From CAZERD01 sp964515405 (lineage in GTDB: Bacteria; Campylobacterota_A; Desulfurellia; Desulfurellales; CAZERD01), in NCBI GenBank assembly GCA_964515405.1, contig CAZERD010000038.1:1-14461 (forward strand): DNA of 14,461 bases, read 5' to 3'. A program made the translations under genes and the position numbers. Below, piece by piece: positions 8,536-14,441 of this stretch (within the stretch, counting starts at the first letter, position 1; each line of letters opens with the position of its first letter). A model generated the notes under the pieces. It had not been told where the DNA came from and did no database searches. It saw nothing but the letters and a program-made list of their open reading frames with translations.

Positions 8536-8559
8536 TTTCCCCTCCCAACGTTGATATTT

Positions 8560-8754
8560 TTAATACGGCACCAGTTTTTTTATCCTAGCGTAAACACTAC
8601 CCGACTCCACCATAACCTTCTCTTTAAGCCTTCTCTTCCTCTTCCTATTCTTGGAGGAAAGAAGATGGCTCTTACCGGCCTTGTATCTCTTAAATGAACC
8701 CGTCCCTGTTCTTTTAAATCTCTTGGCCGCCCCTCTCTTTGTCTTGAGCTTCAT
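8560..8754 (-). CDS. rpmI: 50S ribosomal protein L35
   Basis: The 64-residue, strongly basic product has the L35 pattern: MKLKTKRGAAKRFKRTGTG at the N-terminus, then KSHLLSSKNRKRKRRL, ending IKKLVPY. L35 is a small structural protein of the large subunit. The ATG at 8754 has GGAGGT just upstream; this SD overlaps the infC stop, so translation is probably coupled to infC. The order infC-rpmI-rplT is the widely conserved IF3 operon. Confidence 0.97.
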   Translation of the reverse strand: MKLKTKRGAAKRFKRTGTGSFKRYKAGKSHLLSSKNRKRKRRLKEKVMVESGSVYARIKKLVPY

Positions 8755-8764
8755 TTTACCTCCA

Positions 8765-9295
8765 CTACTTCACCGTAGATTCAAAAACAACAACCATACG
8801 CCTACCCTGAAGGTCTGGCTTACCATCTATCACCCCAACATCCCTGAGATCATTCTTGAGCCTGTTAATTAAATCCTCAAGCATATCCTTCTTCACAGCT
8901 TCCCTACCTCTCAAGAATATATTGAACTTCACCCTGTTTCTCCCCTTCAGGAAGTTTCTTGCTTTCTCTATCTTCGTTCTGTAGTCATTTTCAGCTATCA
9001 TTGGCCTCAACTTCAATTCCTTTACCTTTATGGAGTGCTGACTCTTCTTACTCTTTTGCTCCTTCTTCTGCTTCTCATAGCGAAACTTCCCATAATCCAT
9101 AATTTTGCAAACTATAGGGTTTGCATTCAACCCCACAGCCACCAAGTCAAGACCTTCCTCCTCGGCCTTCCTTAGAGCAAAGGCAAAATCAACAACACCA
9201 ACCTGCCTCCCCTCCTGATCAATCAGTCTGACTTTATCCGCTCTTATTTCCTCATTAACCGGAATAAAGTCCTTCTTATACTGCCCTTTACCTAT
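8765..9295 (-). CDS. infC: Translation initiation factor IF-3, apparently starting at ATA
   Basis: IF3 binds the 30S subunit, prevents premature 50S joining and rejects non-canonical start codons. The C-domain is clear (CKIMDYGKFRYEKQKKEQ, then LRPMIAENDY, RVKFNIFLRGRE, GRRMVVVF). The N-domain (VNEEIRADKVRLIDQEG, GLDLVAVG) continues in frame back to the thrS stop at 9299-9301. Between that stop and the conserved N-domain there is no ATG, GTG or TTG. The first in-frame TTG is at codon 51, which would remove the whole N-domain. ATA at 9295-9293 lies 5 nt after GGAGGT and gives a 176-residue protein starting (M)GKGQYKKDF, the normal IF3 length. An ATT at 9265 is a weaker alternative. The E. coli infC start is AUU, through which IF3 represses itself. 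Confidence 0.93.
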   Translation of the reverse strand: MGKGQYKKDFIPVNEEIRADKVRLIDQEGRQVGVVDFAFALRKAEEEGLDLVAVGLNANPIVCKIMDYGKFRYEKQKKEQKSKKSQHSIKVKELKLRPMIAENDYRTKIEKARNFLKGRNRVKFNIFLRGREAVKKDMLEDLINRLKNDLRDVGVIDGKPDLQGRRMVVVFESTVK

Positions 9296-9306
9296 ACCTC
9301 ACCTCC
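9296..9306 (-). promoter_or_regulatory. infC ribosome binding site overlapping the thrS stop
   Basis: The minus-strand GGAGGTGAGGT contains the last thrS codon and its TGA stop. It places a perfect GGAGGT 5 nt ahead of the ATA codon at 9295. It is the strongest SD in the area and decides in favour of ATA as the infC start. Confidence 0.75.
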
Positions 9307-11158
9307 GTTTCTGTTCCTCTTCTTTCAACATGGATATAAACCCATCCACCTCAAAACTACCAATATTCCCCATCTTTCTCTTTCTGACAGAGATATTGCT
9401 CGCCGCAACCTCTCTATCACCTACAATAACCATATAAGGTATTTTTTGCTTCTCTGCAAATCTTATCTTTTTAGGTAACGTCTCGTCCCTAGAGTCATGC
9501 TCTACCCTCACACCGGATCTCTTAAAAGCCTCATATACCTCAGCAGCATACCCACTATGCTTACTAGAAACAGGCAAAATCCTAACCTGCACAGGAGCAA
9601 TCCACAAAGGAAAATCTCCTGCATAGTTCTCTATAAGCACTGCTATAAATCTCTCTATGGAACCCAAGATAACACGGTGTATCATAACAGGTCTTTTTCG
9701 CTCCCCGTGTTCATCAACATAATACAAGTCAAACCTATTCGGGAGCGTAAAGTCACACTGTATAGTTGCACACTGCCACTCTCTGCCCAAGGCATCCCTC
9801 AGCTTAACATCTATCTTAGGCCCATAAAAAGCTCCTTCTCCCTCATTAACCTGATACTTCCTTCCCGTATCCTCAAGTGCATTCACAAGCGCCTCTGTAG
9901 CTCTCTCCCATTCCTCGTCAGTACCTATGGAATCTTCAGGTCTTGTAGATAACTCCAGGGAGTACTCAAATCCGAACACATCCATGGCATAACGCACAAA
10001 ATCCAAAACACCTATTATCTCACTATTCAACTGATCAGGCCTGCAAAATATGTGCGCATCATCCTGAGTAAACTCCCTTACCCTGAGCAAACCATGCAAT
10101 ACACCACTCTTTTCGTGCCTGTGCACAATCCCCAGCTCAAAATATCTCTTGGGTAGATCCCTGTAACTCCTCACGGAGGACTTGTACACAGCTATGTGGC
10201 CAAGGCAATTCATTGGCTTTATACCAAAAATCTGATCGTCTATCTCAGTAAAATACATATTCTCCCTATAATGCTCAAAGTGTCCGCTCTTTTTCCACAG
10301 CTCTATTCTTAGTATCTCGGGACCTTTTACAAACTCATACCCCCTCTTTAAATGCTCCTCCTGTTCAAAGCTCTCTATAATATAACGCAACATTGCACCT
10401 TTGGGATGCCATACTATAAGGCCCGGGCCCACCTCGTCGCTTATACTGAACAAGTCTAACTCCTTGCCAAGTCTTCTATGATCCCTCTTTTTCACCTCCT
10501 CAAGAAACCTCAGGTATTTGTTAAGTTCATCTTTTGTGGCAAAGGCAGTACCATACACTCTCTGCAACATAGGTCTCTTTTCATCGCCCTTAAAATATGC
10601 TCCCGCAACACTCAACAGCTTGAAATACTTGAGATACCCAGTAGACGGTATATGCGGACCACGGCACAGATCAACAAAATCTCCCTGCTGGTAAAGAGTA
10701 ACAACATTATCCTCAATATCATTTATTATCTCCACCTTGTACTCATCCTTGCCACCAAATAAGCGTAATGCCTCTTCTCTGTTTACTTCTATCCTTTTGA
10801 ACGGATAGTCTGCTTCAACTATCCTTCGCATCTCCTTCTCTATCTCCTTAATATCATCCTCAGAGAGCGTTCGTCCTACATCCATATCGTAGTAAAACCC
10901 ATCTCTTATAGCTGGACCAACACCAAACTTGGCATTATCAAAGAGGTGAGTCACCGCCTGAGCCATGATATGAGCAGCGGAATGTCTCAGGATGTTCAAA
11001 CCATCTTCAGAATGAACAGAAACAAACTCCACTTCCGCATCTTCACCCAGAACAGTGTCAAGATCCATAAGCCTACCATCAATCCTGGCGGCTACCACAT
11101 CCCTAAGCTTCTGCTCCCTTACAAACTCCAGAAGATTCTTACCCTTATCTATCCTCAT
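9299..11158 (-). CDS. thrS: Threonyl-tRNA synthetase
   Basis: This class II synthetase charges tRNA-Thr and edits serine. The 619 residues contain a shortened TGS domain (1-50). The editing domain has metal-site residues His59, His63, Cys165 and His169. The catalytic core has zinc ligands Cys318, His369 and His494, motif 2 around YFELGIVHRHEKSG, and motif 3 around HRVILGSIERF. The anticodon-binding domain follows (from about 520). The start is ATG 11158 with GAGG 6 nt upstream. The frame stays open back into the tRNA gene, but that part is not protein coding. The TGS domain lacks roughly the first 15 residues (first beta-hairpin) of E. coli or B. subtilis ThrS. Only 17 nt separate the start from the tRNA 3' end. 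Confidence 0.97.
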   Translation of the reverse strand: MRIDKGKNLLEFVREQKLRDVVAARIDGRLMDLDTVLGEDAEVEFVSVHSEDGLNILRHSAAHIMAQAVTHLFDNAKFGVGPAIRDGFYYDMDVGRTLSEDDIKEIEKEMRRIVEADYPFKRIEVNREEALRLFGGKDEYKVEIINDIEDNVVTLYQQGDFVDLCRGPHIPSTGYLKYFKLLSVAGAYFKGDEKRPMLQRVYGTAFATKDELNKYLRFLEEVKKRDHRRLGKELDLFSISDEVGPGLIVWHPKGAMLRYIIESFEQEEHLKRGYEFVKGPEILRIELWKKSGHFEHYRENMYFTEIDDQIFGIKPMNCLGHIAVYKSSVRSYRDLPKRYFELGIVHRHEKSGVLHGLLRVREFTQDDAHIFCRPDQLNSEIIGVLDFVRYAMDVFGFEYSLELSTRPEDSIGTDEEWERATEALVNALEDTGRKYQVNEGEGAFYGPKIDVKLRDALGREWQCATIQCDFTLPNRFDLYYVDEHGERKRPVMIHRVILGSIERFIAVLIENYAGDFPLWIAPVQVRILPVSSKHSGYAAEVYEAFKRSGVRVEHDSRDETLPKKIRFAEKQKIPYMVIVGDREVAASNISVRKRKMGNIGSFEVDGFISMLKEEEQKRR

Positions 11159-11175
11159 ACGCTTCCTCAAAAAAA

Positions 11176-11250
11176 TGGTGGGCGCAAGTGGTTTCGAACC
11201 ACTGACCTCTTGCGCGTCAAGCAAGCGCTCTCCCCCTGAGCTATGCGCCC
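11176..11250 (-). tRNA. tRNA-Val (anticodon GAC), CCA encoded
   Basis: A 75-nt cloverleaf folds without mismatch in the acceptor stem (GGGCGCA/TGCGCCC). The D stem is GCTC/GAGC with a short 7-nt loop. The anticodon stem is CTTGC/GCAAG with loop TTGACGC, so the anticodon is GAC, reading GUC and GUU. The variable loop is 5 nt, and the T arm is AGTGG/CCACT with loop TTCGAAA. The discriminator base A and CCA are encoded (11179-11176). Six T residues follow and run into the thrS SD. The gene lies between a DUF6125-like gene and thrS, all on the same strand. Confidence 0.96.
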
Positions 11251-11260
11251 ACGTGCGATT

Positions 11261-11289
11261 TTGTTAGCATTTTACATCACGATTGTCAA
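11261..11289 (-). promoter_or_regulatory. Sigma-70-like promoter for tRNA-Val and probably thrS onward
   Basis: On the minus strand, TTGACA (11289-11284) is a perfect -35 box. A 17-nt spacer leads to TAACAA (11266-11261), preceded by TGC as an extended -10 element. Transcription would start a few bases before the tRNA 5' end at 11250. No terminator is visible between the preceding gene (stop at 11309) and this site, so read-through from upstream is also possible. Confidence 0.6.
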
Positions 11290-11308
11290 GCACTACCAAA
11301 GGAAAAAC

Positions 11309-11824
11309 TCAATCCAAAGAAAACCTCCATGCACAGTGGAACTCAGGGTTAGGTGGATCGGGTGGAGCGGAAATGGGTTCGGTATTTATTCTCCCATCAA
11401 TCGTCCTAGCAAAATAAGAGTATTCAACGATACCTACAGATTTACATGGGAAAAACTCAAGACCCTTCCTCTGTCTGGCCGCCTGTACCCTGCAGGTAAC
11501 CATCTTCAATATTAAAGTCTTATCATCCGGTCTCTCTATTACCTGCTCATTTATTCTCCTGTACATGCGAAAGTTCAGGGCCCTCTCAAGCCCATCAAGA
11601 CCACTATTCGGGGGTAAACCCAACCTGTTCATTATTCGGCGAGCCTCTATCACCGTAAAATCCTTCCAAGCCTCCTTATCAAGCTCCATAGCTATGGATA
11701 TACCAAATCTCTTCTCCACAGCCTGAAACCAAAGACCATCATGAGCCAACCAGTTCTTTGCCTCATCTTCTATAACGGCAATCAATTCCTCCTTTGTAAG
11801 ACACTCAAGCTCCGGGTATTTCAT
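11309..11824 (-). CDS. DUF6125-like conserved protein
   Basis: The product has 171 residues. I recall this pattern (KNWLAHDGLWFQAVEKRFG, FTVIEARRIM, CRVQAARQRKG, FPCKSVGIVEYS, CAWRF) from DUF6125, a prokaryotic family of unknown function that may be related to L-2-amino-thiazoline-4-carboxylate hydrolase-like proteins. The assignment is from memory. His28, Cys111, Cys127 and Cys164 are candidate functional residues. The protein is soluble, with no signal peptide or membrane segment. ATG 11824 has GGAGGT 6 nt upstream. The gene lies just before tRNA-Val and is transcribed away from sfsA. Confidence 0.75.
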   Translation of the reverse strand: MKYPELECLTKEELIAVIEDEAKNWLAHDGLWFQAVEKRFGISIAMELDKEAWKDFTVIEARRIMNRLGLPPNSGLDGLERALNFRMYRRINEQVIERPDDKTLILKMVTCRVQAARQRKGLEFFPCKSVGIVEYSYFARTIDGRINTEPISAPPDPPNPEFHCAWRFSLD

Positions 11825-11854
11825 AACACCACCTCCGGATAATCCTTCACAGTA

Positions 11855-11884
11855 ATATTACATAATAACAACAGTGATGTCCAA
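11855..11884 (-). promoter_or_regulatory. Possible promoter for the DUF6125-like gene
   Basis: On the minus strand, TTGGAC (11884-11879), an 18-nt spacer and TAATAT (11860-11855) form a weak sigma-70-like match upstream of ATG 11824. TTGGAT (16-nt spacer) with TATTAT is an overlapping alternative. The AT-rich gap at 11825-11902 holds the promoters of both divergent genes. Confidence 0.35.
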
Positions 11885-11898
11885 TCCAAGATATATAG

Positions 11899-11904
11899 TA
11901 TAAT
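11899..11904 (+). promoter_or_regulatory. -10 box (TATAAT) at the sfsA start
   Basis: A perfect TATAAT overlaps the upstream in-frame ATG (11903). Transcription would then begin around 11911-11912, at or next to the second ATG (11912), giving a leaderless message. No SD is visible before either ATG. No good -35 box is found 16-18 nt upstream, so the site is tentative. Confidence 0.35.
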
Positions 11905-11911
11905 GAAAACC

Positions 11912-12624
11912 ATGATATTTCCCGAACCCCTAACAGAGGGCAAACTTATAAGGAGATACAAAAGATTTATGGCTGATATAGAACTAAATAACGGAAACAT
12001 CGTCACGGCCCATTGCCCCAATTCTGGGTCACGAGGGGATGCCTAGTAAAAGGAGCACGCGTCTATTTATCCAGCTCAAACAAACCAAAAAGAAAAACCA
12101 AGTATACCTGGGAAATGATACTAATAAACAAAACATGGGCAGGAATAAACGCAACGCTAACCAATACACTTTTCATTGAAGCAATAAAAAACGGGATAAT
12201 ACCATCTCTTTCAGGGTTTGTTATAATGAAGAGAGAATTCGAAATATACAAAAGCCGCATCGATATACTGGCAGAAAAGGGAGGGTACAAGTATTTAATA
12301 GAGGTTAAAAACGTCACGCTAAAACATGGAAAACACGCCATGTTCCCAGACACTGTGACAAAAAGAGGACTAAAACACCTCAATACACTTATCACTACAA
12401 CAACACATGGATTTAGGGCAATCATGCTGTATGTGGTTCAAAGAACAGACACGCTTGTGTTGGCCCCAGCCTATCACACTGATCCCGTCTATTCATCAAA
12501 ACTTTTTGAGGCCTATTCCTCCGGAGTGGAAATCATCGCCCTACAGGCAGATGTATCCCCCACCGGAATAAATATAATAAGGGAAATTCCCTTTGAATTA
12601 GAACCAGATCTAATACCTCGTTGA
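11912..12624 (+). pseudogene. sfsA: sfsA (sugar fermentation stimulation protein homologue) with a one-base frameshift
   Basis: SfsA proteins have a PD-(D/E)XK-nuclease-like fold and an unclear, sugar-regulation-linked role. The N-terminal segment from ATG 11912 (or ATG 11903) reads MIFPEPLTEGKLIRRYKRFM and continues to HCPNSGS, then hits TAG at 12044. The rest continues in another frame from about 12031 (RGCLVKGARVYL, NKPKRKTKYTWEM, RIDIL, IEVKNVTL, FPDTVTKRGLKHL, DVSPTG) to TGA 12622-12624. The join lies at 12029-12033, where one base is missing relative to the family pattern PN(T/S)GSM. Joined, the protein would have about 237 residues, the usual length. The nuclease-like D and E-x-K residues are intact. 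This is a recent pseudogene, a sequencing or assembly error, or a recoded gene. Confidence 0.85.
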
Positions 12625-12649
12625 AAAAATTCACCCTTTGATATATATT
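12621..12649 (+). promoter_or_regulatory. Promoter for the gpmA-Mut7-C pair
   Basis: TTGAAA (12621-12626) overlaps the sfsA stop. A 17-nt spacer leads to TATATT (12644-12649). The start point near 12656 leaves a leader of about 14 nt that holds GGAGGT just before ATG 12670. Confidence 0.55.
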
Positions 12650-12669
12650 ACGAAAAAAGGAGGTCATCC

Positions 12670-13344
12670 ATGTCTAAGCTTGTCCTTCTCAGGCACGGAG
12701 AATCACTCTGGAACAGGGGAGACCTCTTCACTGGGTGGGTTGATGTCCCATTAAGCCTGAACGGTATAGAAGAAGCTCTAAAAGCCGGAGAAAAGCTCAA
12801 GGACTTCTGCTTCGATAAGGTATACACTTCCCTGCTCTTCAGATCTATAGAAACAGCCATGATAGTACTCGCAAAAAGCAAATGTGGGCAAACTCCGGTG
12901 ATTCAACATGAACAGGGGAAAATGAAGGAGTGGGCAATGATAGAAAACAAGGATATACACGTATTGCCTGTATTCCCTAGAGAGGCTCTCAACGAAAGGT
13001 TCTACGGAAAACTCCAGGGACTAAACAAGAAAAAGACAGCTAAAATATACGGAGAAAAAACAGTACAAAAGTGGAGGAGGAGCTATTCTGTAAAACCTCC
13101 TGGTGGAGAATCATTGGAAATGACGGCTAAAAGAACAATACCATTCTTTAAAGGAACTATCATACCAGAATTAGAATTGAACAACAACGTGTTGATAAGT
13201 GCACATGGCAACAGTCTCAGATCCATAATAATGTATATAGAAAGACTTTCCGAAGAAGAAATAGTGCACGTAGAAATGCCAACAGGTACTCCAATACTCT
13301 ACGAATACAAAGACGCTAAGTTCACAGACAAAACCACACTCTAA
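12670..13344 (+). CDS. gpmA: 2,3-bisphosphoglycerate-dependent phosphoglycerate mutase
   Basis: The enzyme interconverts 3- and 2-phosphoglycerate in glycolysis and gluconeogenesis. The 224-residue histidine-phosphatase-fold protein has the RHGES motif with phospho-acceptor His9, then FTGWVDVPLS, Arg58, the ALNERFYGKLQGLNK block (Glu109) that marks the dPGM class, WRRSY, PPGGESL, and the second catalytic His179 in SAHGNSLR. Compared with E. coli GpmA it lacks the long loop after WRR and has an extra segment at about 73-100; some bacterial dPGMs share this form. ATG 12670 has GGAGGT 6 nt upstream. The downstream gene starts 1 nt after its stop. Confidence 0.93.
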   Translation: MSKLVLLRHGESLWNRGDLFTGWVDVPLSLNGIEEALKAGEKLKDFCFDKVYTSLLFRSIETAMIVLAKSKCGQTPVIQHEQGKMKEWAMIENKDIHVLPVFPREALNERFYGKLQGLNKKKTAKIYGEKTVQKWRRSYSVKPPGGESLEMTAKRTIPFFKGTIIPELELNNNVLISAHGNSLRSIIMYIERLSEEEIVHVEMPTGTPILYEYKDAKFTDKTTL

Positions 13345-13345
13345 A

Positions 13346-14086
13346 ATGCATAGAAGCACATTCAGGTTCTACGAGGAACTTAACGATTTTCTACCACCTC
13401 ATTCCAGAAAGAAAGATATAGAGTACATCTTTCACGGCCACCCAGCGGTAAAAGACGCTATAGAATCACTGGGCATACCTCACTCAGAGGTATATTTCAT
13501 ACTTGTAAATGGAGACTCCGTAGGTTTTGAATATCAATTAAACGATGGAGATAGAATCTCAGTATTCCCTGTGTTTGAAACCTTAGACATATCAAACATA
13601 ACAAAGATACACAGAGACCAACCAAGGCAGATGAAATTCATACTTGACGTCCATCTCGGAAAACTCTCCAGGTACCTTAGATTTCTTGGATTTGATTCTC
13701 TCTACAGCAATAGCTATTCAGATAGAGAGATAATATCAATTTCCGTCAAAACCGACAGAATCATACTTACCAGGGACTCCGGGATGCTCAAACACTCCAC
13801 GGTCAAAAGGGGATACTACGTGAGGAGCACAGAGCCAAAGCAGCAGATACTAGAGGTGGTGAACAGATTCGGCCTCAAAGGACAAATTTCCCTCTTCTCA
13901 AGGTGCCCAGCATGCAATGGTGTACTTAAAGACATTGACAAACACCGTGTAGAGCACAGATTACCTGATAGAACAAAAAAATGCTATTCCTCCTTCAAGA
14001 TGTGTTCCAAATGCGGCAAAATCTACTGGAATGGAGGACACGTCAAGGGCATAATCCGCATGTTCAAAGAGCTGGGCCTCATCTGA
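13346..14086 (+). CDS. Mut7-C RNase-domain protein with ubiquitin-like N-terminal domain and Zn ribbon
   Basis: The 246-residue product has three parts. Residues 1-80 resemble the MoaD/ThiS-like ubiquitin fold of the Mut7-C ubiquitin family (VNGDSVGFEYQLNDGDRISVFP), without a C-terminal Gly-Gly. Residues 95-185 form the PIN-like Mut7-C RNase core (FILDVHLGKLSRYLRFLGFD, Asp101; LTRDSGML, Asp144). Residues 187-223 carry a zinc ribbon (CPAC, CSKC) followed by IYWNGGH. Family knowledge suggests a metal-dependent ribonuclease; the substrate is unknown. The ATG is 1 nt after the gpmA stop and lacks a clear SD, so translation probably depends on coupling. No terminator follows clearly. Confidence 0.9.
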   Translation: MHRSTFRFYEELNDFLPPHSRKKDIEYIFHGHPAVKDAIESLGIPHSEVYFILVNGDSVGFEYQLNDGDRISVFPVFETLDISNITKIHRDQPRQMKFILDVHLGKLSRYLRFLGFDSLYSNSYSDREIISISVKTDRIILTRDSGMLKHSTVKRGYYVRSTEPKQQILEVVNRFGLKGQISLFSRCPACNGVLKDIDKHRVEHRLPDRTKKCYSSFKMCSKCGKIYWNGGHVKGIIRMFKELGLI

Positions 14087-14096
14087 CAGAATTCCA

Positions 14097-14110
14097 TACT
14101 GGTCACAGTA
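14097..14110. repeat. Short dyad upstream of the glutaredoxin promoter
   Basis: TACTG-GTCA-CAGTA is a perfect 5-bp inverted repeat ending 6 nt before the -35 box at 14117. It could be an operator half-turn or a weak transcript hairpin; no T tract follows, so it is not a typical terminator. Confidence 0.25.
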
Positions 14111-14116
14111 ACCCGA

Positions 14117-14144
14117 TTGACAGACCTGTATGTTTATGTATACT
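14117..14144 (+). promoter_or_regulatory. Strong sigma-70-like promoter for the glutaredoxin gene
   Basis: TTGACA (14117-14122) is a perfect -35 box. A 16-nt spacer leads to TATACT (14139-14144), five of six matches to the -10 consensus. Transcription would start near 14151, about 24 nt before the ATG. It is among the best promoter matches in the window and separates this gene from the preceding pair. Confidence 0.65.
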
Positions 14145-14174
14145 CTCCCTTAAAACACTAAACACGGAGGTGGT

Positions 14175-14441
14175 ATGAGGAGTACATCTGAAGCAAAAAA
14201 GAAACAACCCAGGGTAGTAGTATTCTCAACCCCGTCATGTCCATGGTGCAACAGAACAAAACAATACCTAAGAGAAAAGGGGGTGCGCTTCAAGGACGTT
14301 GATGTCTCCAGAGATAGAAGAGCAGCAGAAGATATGGTCAGGATGACAGGACAAACAGGTGTACCAGTGATACTCATAGGGTCAAGGGCCATCGTGGGAT
14401 TTGATAAGAACCGCATAGACAAATATTTAGGGTTAAGGTGA
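14175..14441 (+). CDS. Small glutaredoxin-family protein
   Basis: The 88-residue product has a thioredoxin fold. It has a charged N-terminal extension, then VVVFSTPSCPWCNRTKQYL with active-site Cys22-Pro-Trp-Cys25, the cis-Pro segment TGVPVILI (Pro64), and a C-terminal VGFDKNRIDKYLG. Such proteins are small dithiol reductants, grouped with NrdH-like or Uxx-star-type glutaredoxins; the electron donor is not known here. GGAGG lies 4 nt before the ATG. The stop overlaps the next ATG (14441), so the following gene is probably a partner. Confidence 0.88.
   Translation: MRSTSEAKKKQPRVVVFSTPSCPWCNRTKQYLREKGVRFKDVDVSRDRRAAEDMVRMTGQTGVPVILIGSRAIVGFDKNRIDKYLGLR

Noticed and set aside
8765..9145. Short infC starting at TTG 9145
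   Set aside because: It would delete the conserved IF3 N-domain, which is intact in the same frame up to 9295.
11159..11224. N-terminal extension of thrS by 22 codons
   Set aside because: It would read through the 3' half of tRNA-Val. The ATG at 11158 has its own SD and matches the start of the TGS domain.
12579..12593. AAGGGAA-A-TTCCCTT inverted repeat near the sfsA 3' end
   Set aside because: Seven-bp arms with a short centre are expected several times by chance in 14 kb. It lies inside codons and has no T tract.
12597..12614. ATTAGA/TCTAAT hairpin as a terminator of sfsA
   Set aside because: The stem is AT-only and is not followed directly by a T tract.
12013..12624. Independent 203-residue gene starting at TTG 12013
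   Set aside because: It is the second frame of sfsA. The missing N-terminus is encoded just upstream in another frame, and TTG 12013 has no SD.
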